A model generated the notes under the pieces. That model made no database searches, was not told the origin of the DNA, and saw only the letters and a list, made by a program, of their open reading frames with translations. Positions 36,706 to 45,515 of a stretch of 64,000 nt of DNA are shown here, piece by piece; the first letter of the stretch is position 1, and each line of letters opens with the position of its first letter. Made by a program: the position numbers and the translations under genes. Origin of the DNA: JAABRU01 sp050180235 (lineage in GTDB: Bacteria > Desulfobacterota > Desulfobacteria > Desulfobacterales > Desulfococcaceae); contig JBFXEJ010000014.1 in NCBI GenBank assembly GCA_050180235.1, positions 9,984 through 73,983 of the forward strand. The letters run 5' to 3'.

Positions 36706-37382
36706 GTCAGGCTCCTTTTGAGGCTGGCAAAGAGAAGTTCATCATCGAGCAGCGCCACATTCATATTTTCCCAGCAGAAGATGTTCCGGGTGAATGAAAA
36801 ACGGGATTTTGCCACTGTGACAGGTGTGTTCTGAAAACTGTCCGGATGAATCCGGTAAATGCCGTGAATCTCCTCGACCGGAAAAACCCACTGTTTTCCC
36901 TCAGATGCCACCACCATCATGCGCCGGTATCCTTTCTTTTCCCTGCTGTCTTCGGATTTTTCACGGATATCCAGCAGATCTTTGAGGGAAATGCAAAGCT
37001 GAATCTCGCCATGCACATTGACCAGACCCAGTAGCACCGGATTTTTTCTGTGGGGCAGGGTGTGAAATTTCTGGGGATCCACCACTTCCCTGAAAAGCCG
37101 GGTATGCAGGGCCAGCCATTCCTGCCCGACACGGAAGATAACCACCGAAACTGTTCCCGGAGCTTCGCTCTCTTTTCCGGCTGCAATGATTCCGGTCCAT
37201 TCCTCCCGGTATGCCTCGGGCAGATCCCTTTCCAGAAGATTGCGGCCTGCATAGATAAACCGTTCACAGTTCCGGCAGTGAATCACTTCTGTCAGACGGG
37301 GACACCGTGCTTTTTTTCTGCTGAAAACCCCAATGATTTTCCAGCAGTTTTCCATTTCCTGCTCCGGTTCTGCGGTTTTCAT
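36702..37382 (-). CDS. WspD-like CheW coupling protein with Cys-rich N-terminus
   Basis: A 226-residue protein. The N-terminal segment carries Cys residues (ENCWKIIG..ARCPRLTEVIHCRNCERF), a hallmark of WspD, and is followed by a CheW fold (about 80-220). It couples receptor to kinase; the Cys motif may bind metal or sense redox (inference). It is joined by 4-bp overlaps to both neighbours. Confidence 0.85.
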   Translation of the reverse strand: MKTAEPEQEMENCWKIIGVFSRKKARCPRLTEVIHCRNCERFIYAGRNLLERDLPEAYREEWTGIIAAGKESEAPGTVSVVIFRVGQEWLALHTRLFREVVDPQKFHTLPHRKNPVLLGLVNVHGEIQLCISLKDLLDIREKSEDSREKKGYRRMMVVASEGKQWVFPVEEIHGIYRIHPDSFQNTPVTVAKSRFSFTRNIFCWENMNVALLDDELLFASLKRSLT

Positions 37383-38683
37383 TCTGCGTCCTCCTTACGG
37401 GGAAGTCTGCGTATCCTCTGCCGCAGAAGTTCTGCCCTGCGCAAATCCCCCCTGTGCTGTGCAATCAGGTACAGATGCTCCAGAGCGTCCTGATGCCCGG
37501 GTTCCAGATAAATCACTTTGTCCATATATGCCTCTGTTTCCCTGTCATTTCCCACAGCATGATAGATCATGCCCATAAGAAAATGTGCTGCTGCACTGAA
37601 GGGATTTTCCTCCAGACAAATCCGGCATTGTTTAAAGGCCTCATCCAGTTTCCCGCGATCCGCAAGCATACGGGCTTTTTCCAGAAAATCCTGCACGGCA
37701 AAAGGTTCCGGGGCTGCTTCCTGATACTGCACAGTCTCTGTTTTTTCTGAAATTTCAGGCAGTATCGGGACAGTCCGCGTTTTCTGCAGAGCCGGTGTCT
37801 CTTTTGCTTTTTCCTGCACAGGATACTGCTGTTTCTGCTTTTTCTGCGCAGAAAAAATTTGGGGTTCAGGCAGTTGTGCAGACATGGCTTCCTCTGCTTT
37901 TTTCCATGCAAAGGAACGGGGACAGGGCAGGCGGATAAATCCGGGATTGCGGAACATGCCCTGTTCCGCATGTCCGAGAAAAACAATTCCTCCGGGTTCC
38001 AGCAGCCGTTCTATATTTCTCACAGCAATGTTTTTGGCAGAAACCGAAAAATAGATCAGCAGATTGCGGCAGAAAACAATATGGTAGGGTTTTTCTTTCC
38101 CCAGCAGTCCTTTATCGATCAGATTTCCCTGCAGAAAGCAGATATTTTTCCGCAGAGAATCCCTGACCTGAAAACGCTTTCCAATGGTAGAGAAGTAAAT
38201 ATGTCTGTGCGCATATCCTTCTTTTCGGAAAGATTCCTGTCCGTAAATACCGGCACGGCCGCGTTCCACAGCAGCCCGGCTTACATCCACAGCATCGATA
38301 TGAAAGGCAGATTCCGGTATTCCTGCTTCAGCCAGGGTAATGGCAAGGGACCAGACTTCCTCCCCGGTGGAACAGGGAATGCACAGAATCCTGAATATAC
38401 TGTCTTCTGCTGCATTTTTCCGCCAGATCTGCACATATTCCGCCAGACAGTCAAACGCAGCCTCATTCCGGAAAAACCAGGTTTCCGGAATCACTGTGAG
38501 TTCCGCCAGTTCACTGATTTCTCCGGGATGGGCATGAATATAATCCAGATATTCCCCGATGCCGGAAATTTTGCAGGTTTCCATGCGTTTCTGTATGGCT
38601 TTGTCAATGGTTTCAGGCCCGACAGCCTCTTCAGAAACCCCGATTTCCTTTTCCAGCAGAAAACTGATAATCTTGCGCGGCAT
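37379..38683 (-). CDS. WspC-like CheR methyltransferase with TPR tail
   Basis: A 434-residue protein. The CheR N- and C-terminal domains (about 1-265) have the SAM motif FRILCIPCSTGEEVWSLAIT and the catalytic stretch YHIVFCRNLLIYFS. A Pro/Gln-rich linker (about 280-335) and a short TPR region (FKQCRICLEENPFSAAAHFL) follow. It methylates receptor glutamates. No CheB/WspF demethylase and no receptor gene are in the window, so the adaptation partners must be elsewhere. Confidence 0.88.
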   Translation of the reverse strand: MPRKIISFLLEKEIGVSEEAVGPETIDKAIQKRMETCKISGIGEYLDYIHAHPGEISELAELTVIPETWFFRNEAAFDCLAEYVQIWRKNAAEDSIFRILCIPCSTGEEVWSLAITLAEAGIPESAFHIDAVDVSRAAVERGRAGIYGQESFRKEGYAHRHIYFSTIGKRFQVRDSLRKNICFLQGNLIDKGLLGKEKPYHIVFCRNLLIYFSVSAKNIAVRNIERLLEPGGIVFLGHAEQGMFRNPGFIRLPCPRSFAWKKAEEAMSAQLPEPQIFSAQKKQKQQYPVQEKAKETPALQKTRTVPILPEISEKTETVQYQEAAPEPFAVQDFLEKARMLADRGKLDEAFKQCRICLEENPFSAAAHFLMGMIYHAVGNDRETEAYMDKVIYLEPGHQDALEHLYLIAQHRGDLRRAELLRQRIRRLPRKEDAE

Positions 38684-39138
38684 CAGAGCATATTCCCCGT
38701 TTCCTGCGGCAGAAAATCAAGACAGTCCGGAAGACAGTCCACTTCAATATGCCGGATCATGTTTTTTCCCTCCATCATAATATCCCCCAGATACGGAGCT
38801 TCCCTCAGCCGCACCGGAGAAGTGGCAAAACCGCTTTTGCGGATGGTTTCCGTAATCCGTTCCGCCATCAGTCCCATTGTGCAGGAACTGCTGTTTTTTC
38901 CTGTATATGAAACCAGAATGATACGGGTGCTTAACCGCATTCGGCACGGAACCCCCCGGACAAGACGGCACAGATCCATGACCGGCACAATCTCCCCCCG
39001 GTAATTGAAAAAACCCGCAAAATACGCAGGCCCCTGATCAACCGTGCTGAGGTTTATCATGGGAACAATTTCTTTGATTTTATCGCAGGAAACCGTGTAC
39101 ATTCCGTCTCCGAGATAAAAAAGCAGCGCCAGTTTCAT
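38683..39138 (-). CDS. WspB-like CheW coupling protein
   Basis: A 151-residue CheW-fold protein (VSCDKIKEIVPMINL, YFAGFFNYRGEIVPVMDLCR). It is the first gene of a four-gene run in the order wspB-wspC-wspD-wspE. The upstream 900 bp is repeat DNA without the expected receptor (WspA) gene. The stop overlaps the next start by one base (TGATG type). Confidence 0.85.
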   Translation of the reverse strand: MKLALLFYLGDGMYTVSCDKIKEIVPMINLSTVDQGPAYFAGFFNYRGEIVPVMDLCRLVRGVPCRMRLSTRIILVSYTGKNSSSCTMGLMAERITETIRKSGFATSPVRLREAPYLGDIMMEGKNMIRHIEVDCLPDCLDFLPQETGNML

Positions 39139-39387
39139 GGGATTTCTTTCTGCATATGTTTATGAAATCAGTTGGTTCATATTTCAGAACGGATATGCTG
39201 CGGCAGACATTCAGCAGTTCTGTTTTTTTATTATGGCATATGCACGGGATATTAATCAAGTGATTTGCATCTGCGGATTTATGCTGCACTTTCATTTTAT
39301 TAAGAGAGAATGATTTATCCGGAGTGCCAAACTGAAAATTTGGCACTCCTCCGCTCCTGCAGCCTAATGCTTTGTCAACTTTGATTT

Positions 39388-39493
39388 TAGGTGATTTTCA
39401 GAAAAGAATATACCGCCAAAGTATCAAAAGCTTCCGGCTTTTGCCCTGTGCCTGTGAACTGAACCGGGATATTTATTTTCAGAAATCACCTTA
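39388..39493. repeat. MITE-like element (TTAGGTGATTTC family), copy 3
   Basis: Ends TTAGGTGATTTTCAGAAAAG and, reversed, TAAGGTGATTTCTGAAAATA. The interior is the reverse of copy 2 (AAAAGCTTCCGGCTTTT, GTGCCTGTGAACTGAACC). Confidence 0.8.
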
Positions 39494-39716
39494 TAAGTTG
39501 AAGTATACAGAAAAACCAGATTTTTTGGAAAAATCCGGTTTTTTGCAGCGCACAGATTCAGGGCTGACAGAGTACTGATGCTTTGTCAGTTTTGAATTTG
39601 TGGGCAAACAAAGAAAAATCATTGTGTTTCTGCTTCATTTCCTGTAATTCCTGTGCAGACAAATCTTTGACAGAAAACATGACACAGTCTGCCTTCAAAA
39701 TTTGTTTGGTGTATGG

Positions 39717-39995
39717 TTCGTGGTTTAAAAACAGGAGCAATATCTCTTTTCGCCTGAAATTTCCCACAGAGGACACAGAGTTTGTTTTTCGTGTATATTC
39801 GTGTGATTCGTGGTTTAAAAACAGGAGAGATATCTCTTTTCGCCTGAATTTCCCACAGAGGACACAGAGTTTGTTTTTCGTGTATATTCGTGTGATTCGT
39901 GGTTTAAAAACAGGAGAGATATCTCTTTTCGCCTGAAATTTCCCACAGAGGACACAGAGTTTCTTTTTTCGTGTATATTTGTGTGATTCGTGGTA
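39717..39995. repeat. Tandem array of about 89-bp units
   Basis: Three successive copies of a unit containing ATTCGTGGTTTAAAAACAGG, ATATCTCTTTTCGCCTGAA, TTCCCACAGAGGACACAGAG and TTTTTCGTGTATATTCGTG. Read on the minus strand they encode NHESHEYTRK-like peptides, a known false-gene signature of intergenic repeats. Partial copies recur near 43290, 46240, 46325 and 52450. Confidence 0.8.
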
Positions 39996-40063
39996 AAAAA
40001 AACCGCTCTTATCTTTCATCTCTGACACAGTTTGGCATTAATTTTTTGCAGGAGAGGTGGCAG

Positions 40064-40582
40064 ATGAAACTGCCTGAGAAAAAAAAGGACAAAATCGGAA
40101 TTCTTATCGCTTCCGCGCTCGGTCTGGGATTTTCCCCGGTACTGCCCGGAACCTGCGGGGCTTTGCTGGGAGTATGCTTTCATGTGCTGATCGTATCCCT
40201 GTTTCCGGCAAAAATGCACCTGGGGCTGCTGACCTTCACCTTTATCGCGGTATGCGCGGCCAGCCATGTTCTGACCCCGCTGGCAGAATCTTACTGGGAA
40301 AGCAAAGATCCCGGTCAGTTTGTTCTCGATGAGGTAGCCGGGTATCTGTTTGTTCCCATTCTATTCCGGGAAGGGGAACTGTGGAAGGTTGTACTTTGGG
40401 GATTTGTGCTGTTCCGGATCTTTGACATCTTCAAACTCATGCCCCCGGCCCGGCTCATTGATCAGGAACTGCACGGACCCTGGGGCATTCTCCTTGATGA
40501 TCTGGTCAGTGCCGCATATGCCGCGTTTTTCATGTATCTCATTTACTGGTTTGGCCCGGAGTCTCTGATCGGAAAAGGATAA
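40064..40582 (+). CDS. pgpA: Phosphatidylglycerophosphatase A
   Basis: A 172-residue integral membrane phosphatase from the ATG at 40064, after AGGAGAGGTGGCAG; a longer upstream frame only reads through repeat DNA. It has the PgpA start (LGLGFSPVLPGTCGALLGV) and the metal-binding DEVAGYLFVPI motif, and ends ILLDDLVSAAYAAFFMYLIY. It removes phosphate from phosphatidylglycerol-phosphate to make phosphatidylglycerol in the inner membrane. Length is typical. Confidence 0.93.
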   Translation: MKLPEKKKDKIGILIASALGLGFSPVLPGTCGALLGVCFHVLIVSLFPAKMHLGLLTFTFIAVCAASHVLTPLAESYWESKDPGQFVLDEVAGYLFVPILFREGELWKVVLWGFVLFRIFDIFKLMPPARLIDQELHGPWGILLDDLVSAAYAAFFMYLIYWFGPESLIGKG

Positions 40583-40953
40583 AAAAGGAAATTAATGCCG
40601 GGATGTTTTCCGATCTGCTGATTTACCTTGCGCCAACCCTCATGCCGGCAAAAGCCGGTATCCGGAACCGGTTGAAAAAACCGGACTTTGACGTGAGATC
40701 AGCCGAACGGTTCCGGTCTGCGCCGGAATGGCAGTAAAAGGTGGCAATTTGCTGATTTTTTAAATAGATGAGTAACTGATGTTACGCCACACTTTAAGAA
40801 ATCAGCAGGTTAATGCAGATGCCGTCATTCCGGTGAAAACCGGAATCCAGTTATTCCGGACAGTTCTGGATACCGACTTTCGTCGGTATGACCCGGTGGC
40901 GTAACATCAGTGAGTAATATGATCTGCTGAGATTCTGCTGTAACCTTCTCTTT
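40583..40953. other. Gap holding a MITE
   Basis: No gene. Apart from the element at 40775-40911 it contains a diverged CCGGAATGGCAG/CCGGTATCCGGAACCGG repeat near 40645-40735. Confidence 0.5.
40775..40911. mobile_element. 137-bp MITE with 16-bp TIRs and 5-bp target duplication
   Basis: Perfect terminal inverted repeats ACTGATGTTACGCCAC and GTGGCGTAACATCAGT, flanked by the direct repeat GAGTA (40770-40774 and 40912-40916). The interior carries GTCATTCCGGTGAAAACCGG and GGATACCGACTTTCGTCGG hairpins. No coding capacity. Decayed relatives are near 52058-52185, and 62819-62953 has a similar interior. Confidence 0.85.
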
Positions 40954-43242
40954 TTATAACTGTGCCAGTACAGTGCTGACAGTTTCGGCCATATCCCGCC
41001 AGGCAAAAGGTTTGGAAAGTATTTTTTCAATCCGCAGTTTCCGCAGAGGCTCCGGTAGAACAGGTTCGCTGTATCCGGTGCAGAGGATGATGGGCATATC
41101 TTTCCGGATTTTCAGAATTTCTTCTGCGAAACGGCCTTCACAGACAATGAACAGGGTCAGATCCGAAATAAGCAGATCAAAGCCCTCAGACTGTGCACGG
41201 AAGATCCGGATGGCAGATTCAAAATCTGTAACAGACTGCACACTGTATCCCAGTGTCTCCAGAATTCGCCGGGTGGCTTCGGCCAGTTCCGGCTCATCAT
41301 CTGCCAGCAGAATATGGCCTTTTCCGCTTTGCATATTCTCTGATACAATCTTTTCATCAGAACAGAGGGTTTCCAGCATGGGAAGACATATTTCAAAAAT
41401 ACTTCCTTTTCCCGGCGAACTGATGACGAAAATCCCGCCCCTGCAATCCTTTACAATACCGTGAACCACAGCCAGTCCCATTCCGGTTCCCTCTCCCGCC
41501 CTTTTTGTGGTGAAAAAGGGATCAAATATCCGTTCCATATGCCCGGCAGGAATGCCCTTTCCGCTGTCTCTGAACCAAAGCGACAGATACTGCCCCGGTT
41601 TCATTTCCGGGTGTTTTTCCGAAACTTCCTTTCCGAAAAACTTTTTTGCCAGAAAAATCTCTATCTCGCCGGATCTGTCTCCGATGGCATGTACCGCGTT
41701 ACTGCACAGATTCATCATGATCTGGTGAAATTCTGTGGGATCAATGACAATGCGATCATCGGCTGACAGGGTCATGGTATGACGGATTTCAATGGTTTTG
41801 GGCACGGTCGCGCGCAGCAGTTTCAGGGTTTCCCGGAATATCGGTGAAATCCGTACCGCTTTTCTTTTCCGCACGGTCTGACGGCTGAAGGTCAGAATCT
41901 GTTTCACCAGATCCCTGGCCCGGTTTGCGGCCCGAAGCACATCGCTGAGAATATCCGCCTCCGGGCTTTCCTGCATTTTGTGCATGACAAATTCGGTATT
42001 TAGGATGATCGATCCCAGAATATTGTTGAAATCATGTGCAATCCCCGCGGCCAGCGTACCGATAGCCTCCATCTTTTCTGCCTGACGGAGCTGCCGCTCC
42101 CGGTCTCTCAGGGTTTTTTCCACCTGTTTTCTCTCACTGATGTCCCGGATGAAACCCAGAAGCGCCGGATTTCCCTGATATTCAATAACAGCACCGTAGA
42201 TTTCAATATTGCAGATGGTTCCATCCCTGCGCACAGCCTGCATTTCCGCTGAACGGGAAATCTCCTCACGCCTGATGCGTTTCCGGATTCTTTCCATCAG
42301 CAACGCCCGGCTCCCGGCAGCGATATGTTCTGTAATATCTGTATTAACCAGTTCTTCCGGCGAACTGTAACCGAGGATTTCGGACATGGCCGGATTAGCG
42401 AAGATGATTTGACTGTCCCGAAGCAGAACAATACCGTCCATTGCCCCGTTTACCAGTGCGGCATATGTTGCCTCGCTTTCCCGCAGCGCCTCCTCCGCGG
42501 TTTTGACATCCGTAATATCCCTTGCGCTGACAACCACTCCGGAAATGCGGTCATCCTCCCGGTAGGGGGAATAGGTAACATCCATAAACTGTCTGCCTTC
42601 CCTTTTGAAGTCAAACCAGGACTGATACCGGAAAGTTTCCCCTTTCAGACATCTTTCAAGTCTGCCTTTGATCAGATTTTCAAAGACTTCCTTTCCAATG
42701 ATTTCCGCCACAGTGTGTCCGATAATTTCATCACGGGCTTTCCCTGTTCTCCGGATATAGGAATCATTCACCACGCGGTAGGTATAATTTCTGTCCAGCA
42801 TTGAAACCGAATCCGGGGTTGCGGATATGATATGCCTGTAACCGCGCAGGTATTCTTCTGCCTGCTTCCGTTCGGAAATATCCCGGCAGATATAAAGCCG
42901 GGTTCCTCCCTGCAGGGATATGCGGCGGACAGTGACAAGAAATGTGTATTCCCTGCCTTCCCTGTCCGGAATAATCCGCTCCATATTCCGGATTTCCCCG
43001 GTTTTTTCCAGTTCTTCGGCACAGAACAGATTTTTTCCCAGAAATGCTGAAATATTTCCCATTTTTTGGATTTCTGCCAAAGAATAACCCATGATACGGC
43101 TCACATTCGCGGCAGCAAATGTGAAATTTCCATCATCATCCGTAATGAAAACCGGGTCAGGAATATTTTCAATGATAACACGCAGAAATTCTTCCGAAGA
43201 CTCCAATTGTCTGTTTTCAATGGATTTCATATGTGATCTCAT
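40954..43242 (-). CDS. Multi-PAS hybrid sensor histidine kinase with receiver domain
   Basis: A 762-residue cytosolic-type kinase with no membrane helix. It has three PAS domains (about 15-130, 135-255, 258-375), a HisKA box (AAGIAHDFNNILGSI), an HATPase domain (LCSNAVHAIGD; DSGKGIPAGHMERIFDPFFT; GTGMGLAVVHGIV) and a C-terminal receiver (HILLADDEPE..LLISDLTL..CTGYSE..SKPF). In the receiver the usual MPxMTG loop after the phospho-Asp is replaced by LFIVCEGRF. Signal and target are unknown. It lies alone between repeats. Confidence 0.88.
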   Translation of the reverse strand: MRSHMKSIENRQLESSEEFLRVIIENIPDPVFITDDDGNFTFAAANVSRIMGYSLAEIQKMGNISAFLGKNLFCAEELEKTGEIRNMERIIPDREGREYTFLVTVRRISLQGGTRLYICRDISERKQAEEYLRGYRHIISATPDSVSMLDRNYTYRVVNDSYIRRTGKARDEIIGHTVAEIIGKEVFENLIKGRLERCLKGETFRYQSWFDFKREGRQFMDVTYSPYREDDRISGVVVSARDITDVKTAEEALRESEATYAALVNGAMDGIVLLRDSQIIFANPAMSEILGYSSPEELVNTDITEHIAAGSRALLMERIRKRIRREEISRSAEMQAVRRDGTICNIEIYGAVIEYQGNPALLGFIRDISERKQVEKTLRDRERQLRQAEKMEAIGTLAAGIAHDFNNILGSIILNTEFVMHKMQESPEADILSDVLRAANRARDLVKQILTFSRQTVRKRKAVRISPIFRETLKLLRATVPKTIEIRHTMTLSADDRIVIDPTEFHQIMMNLCSNAVHAIGDRSGEIEIFLAKKFFGKEVSEKHPEMKPGQYLSLWFRDSGKGIPAGHMERIFDPFFTTKRAGEGTGMGLAVVHGIVKDCRGGIFVISSPGKGSIFEICLPMLETLCSDEKIVSENMQSGKGHILLADDEPELAEATRRILETLGYSVQSVTDFESAIRIFRAQSEGFDLLISDLTLFIVCEGRFAEEILKIRKDMPIILCTGYSEPVLPEPLRKLRIEKILSKPFAWRDMAETVSTVLAQL

Positions 43243-43358
43243 ACCAATTCGCTTTCAAAACATGACAATGCCAAATGCTGTCTTTTCGTGCTGTCCGTGT
43301 TTTTCGTGGTTAAAAAAAGAGACATTCCCCGAACTTTGAAAGCGATTTGATATCAGGC

Positions 43359-43616
43359 TCAGTCTGATGGATTGTCCGCTTTTTCCTTTCTGAGACGGGG
43401 ATCTTCTGCGGGCAGGATATTGCAGGTTTCCGAATCCGGATCAAACACAATCACAGCTCTGCCGGATTGGAGCTGGCGCATAATCTGTTCTGTTTTGTGT
43501 TCCAGCGGAACCTCGGTCTGACCGTAATCCGTGCCATCCCGTGTTGCAAATTCTTCCACAAGCCCTTTCAGGGCTTCGGGCGTGAGCTGGTAATAAGGAA
43601 TTTTTATGATTTCCAT
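43359..43616 (-). CDS. YheU family protein (UPF0270)
   Basis: An 85-residue protein, MEIIKIPYYQLTPEALKGLV..REGTDYG-like, with FATRDGTDYGQTEVPLEHKTEQIMRQL split over the family core and AVIVFDPDSETCNILPAE at the end. It matches YheU of Enterobacteria, function unknown. The ATG at 43616 follows the upstream stop by one base (TGAAATG), so it is translationally coupled with the flavin reductase gene; a longer start inside that gene is unlikely. Confidence 0.85.
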   Translation of the reverse strand: MEIIKIPYYQLTPEALKGLVEEFATRDGTDYGQTEVPLEHKTEQIMRQLQSGRAVIVFDPDSETCNILPAEDPRLRKEKADNPSD

Positions 43617-43617
43617 T

Positions 43618-44091
43618 TCAGGATTTCCCCAGATATCTTCCATCATAATCATCTGTATTCAGAGGGATTTTGTCCGAGAGCATTTCCCCGTCAGTGACTT
43701 TGCCGAAAAACAGGGTATGGTTGCCCGGCGAGCAGGAAGAGACAATTTCGCATTCCATCCGCGCGAGGCAGTCTTCAATCAGAGGTGCTCCGGTTTTTCC
43801 CGGATGCCATTGGATGGAAGCAAATTTTTCTTTGGGATCAGGCCCTTTGAACCGTTTGAGAAAATCCTTCTGCCCCTTTGACAGCACATGCAGGGCAAAA
43901 GATTTGCTTTGGTTCATCACATGATGCGTATATCGTGCGGGATGAACAGCGACCATAATCAGGGGCGGATCATAGGAAACCTGCGATACCCAGGACGCAA
44001 TCATGCCGCTGATTTCATTTTTATATGCTGCTGTCAGCACATAAATTCCGTAAGTCATTTTTCCAAATGCGGAAATCAGTTTCTGATCCAT
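43618..44091 (-). CDS. Flavin reductase-like (FMN-binding) protein
   Basis: A 157-residue protein from the ATG at 44091, after AAAGGAG. It has the split-barrel flavin reductase fold (FGKMTYGIYVLTAAYKNE.. GMIASWVSQVSYDPPLIMV) and ends in a short acidic tail. It likely uses FMN to reduce an unknown acceptor, or serves as a flavoredoxin-like electron carrier, which is common in sulfate reducers. Coupled to the YheU gene downstream. Confidence 0.85.
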   Translation of the reverse strand: MDQKLISAFGKMTYGIYVLTAAYKNEISGMIASWVSQVSYDPPLIMVAVHPARYTHHVMNQSKSFALHVLSKGQKDFLKRFKGPDPKEKFASIQWHPGKTGAPLIEDCLARMECEIVSSCSPGNHTLFFGKVTDGEMLSDKIPLNTDDYDGRYLGKS

Positions 44092-44355
44092 AATTTTTTC
44101 TCCTTTCATGCTCCTTTTTTTCCGGTCAGGTTTATTCCGAAACAGGGAAAAACACAAATTCAGCAGATCTAAATTTTTCTTAATTCCCCCTCTCCCATTG
44201 AGGGGGATGGAGTTTTCGATCTGCTGAATTTATTCTGATTTCCTGTTTTTGGATATCTGCCTTCCCACCCTTATCTGAAATACAGGAACATGCTGTATTC
44301 CGGAATTTAACAGGAAAAGACAATTTGACAAAAAAGAAGAATGCACCCTGTAAAA

Positions 44356-44538
44356 TCAGCATTTTTTCAGAATTTCTCTAACAATATGGGCGTTTTTTGC
44401 CAGAAAAATGCTCAGTTCCTCCAGTCTGTACGCATCAATTTCCATTCCCGCTGATTCTATCAGTTCGGCAAGAACTGCTGCCGCATCCAGCATTCTGTCA
44501 TATGCGTCAGCCTCTTTTTTTGAAATGCCCGGACTCAT
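44356..44538 (-). CDS. Truncated YebG-like paralogue
   Basis: A 60-residue protein, MSPGISKKEADAYDRMLDAA, similar to the C-terminal two thirds of YebG next to it (KEAxAYDxMLDAAxxLAxLI; ISVFLAQNA vs LSIFLAKNA). It lacks the N-terminal beta strands (MAVxTKFVVVRNG). It begins 6 bp after the stop of the full-length copy, so it is probably a partial tandem duplication that may still be translated. No own ribosome site is clear. Confidence 0.6.
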   Translation of the reverse strand: MSPGISKKEADAYDRMLDAAAVLAELIESAGMEIDAYRLEELSIFLAKNAHIVREILKKC

Positions 44539-44544
44539 GCGCAA

Positions 44545-44922
44545 TTACTGTTTCTCCGATCTGTTTTTCGGAGCCTTCTTTTTCCCGGAAGAAAGAGTAT
44601 CATCTCCCGCTTTGTTTTCAGCAGAGTTGTTATCCTGGCCGCTTTCAGCACTTTTATCCTCCGGGCTGCTTTCAGAGGATGATGAAAGCGGTTTGACGCC
44701 TTTGAGAATTTTTGTCACTTCGCCTGCATTCTGCGCCAGAAAAACAGAAATGTCCCCTATGAGTTTTTCATCATTGAGAATACTGCTTTCCCGGATCAGT
44801 TTTGCCAGATTCTCTGCCGCATCCAGCATATTGTCATATGCTTCGGCTTCTTTTCTGACATCAAACACCCGATCAAGTTCAACACCATTTCTCACCACTA
44901 CAAATTTTGTGATAACTGCCAT
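44545..44922 (-). CDS. yebG: YebG family protein
   Basis: A 125-residue protein from the ATG at 44922, after AAAAGGAGG. It begins MAVITKFVVVRNGVELDRVF, then RKEAEAYDNMLDAAENLAKL as in YebG, with a Ser/Lys/Glu-rich C-terminal tail (about 85-125) longer than usual. YebG is an SOS-linked DNA-associated protein of unknown detail in Enterobacteria; no LexA box is obvious here. Confidence 0.85.
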   Translation of the reverse strand: MAVITKFVVVRNGVELDRVFDVRKEAEAYDNMLDAAENLAKLIRESSILNDEKLIGDISVFLAQNAGEVTKILKGVKPLSSSSESSPEDKSAESGQDNNSAENKAGDDTLSSGKKKAPKNRSEKQ

Positions 44923-45478
44923 GAAAAGGAATCCTCCTTTTGAATTTTTATATATGAAAACCCGAGTGCAAAAAAATATTCTTTGCATATGGAACAGGGA
45001 CAAAATAAATTCCCCGTCCGACCCGGCAGGATACAGGTTCCGCATATTCTGAAAATGTGGAAATTATTTCATCCTCATTCCACAAACCGGAGTCCTGTAA
45101 TCCGGGAAAAAAATGTTTCCATACAACTGCGTTTACACCTTGTATCCTGTAACAGTTGAAATATGAGATTTTTTCCTATATATCCTAAAAGAATATACCT
45201 GCGAACAGCAGGAAATGCAACTGTTTTATCCGGTTGCATAATAACCAACTGATATTAAAAATTTTTATTCCCAGAATAAAGATTGTTCCGCTTACGGTAA
45301 ACGCGGAGCATGCGGGCTGACCGTCAATGACATTAAGTTAAGGCGAAGGAGTCCCGAACTGAAAGTTTGGGACACTGGAATGATTCAGAAAATACTGCCA
45401 GACCTGCCAGATATTCAACAGCAGCAGGACACAGAAAAATAAGGAAGGGATATGAAATCCGCTCCTTTTTGTTTTTTG
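44923..45478. other. Gap before the TetR gene
   Basis: AT-rich with one GAGTCCCGAACTGAAAGTTTGGG dispersed motif near 45350. Open frames here are antisense extensions of the YebG frame and are not called. Confidence 0.5.
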
Positions 45479-45507
45479 TTGACAAAAAATATACCGACTG
45501 GTATATT
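45479..45507 (+). promoter_or_regulatory. Autoregulated sigma70 promoter with TetR operator
   Basis: -35 TTGACA (45479-45484), a 17-bp spacer and -10 TATATT (45502-45507). An exact inverted repeat ATATACC-GACT-GGTATAT covers 45489-45506 and overlaps both boxes, an ideal operator site. The start site should fall near 45514, two bases before the ATG, so the mRNA is predicted leaderless. Confidence 0.8.
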
Positions 45508-45515
45508 TACCTGCC

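Larger units (their letters stand above)
39139..40063. other. Repeat region upstream of the Wsp-like operon and pgpA
   Basis: Contains MITE copy 3, a REP-like palindrome (39509-39546), the tandem array 39717-39995 and a GAGTGCCAAACTGAAAATTTGGC motif (39324-39352). The 40-codon frame ending near 39560 on the minus strand reads protein-like but has no ribosome site. Confidence 0.6.

Noticed and set aside
39558..40028. A 156-residue minus-strand ORF
   Set aside because: It consists mainly of the NHESHEYTRK repeat signature; only the last 40 codons look protein-like and have no ribosome site.
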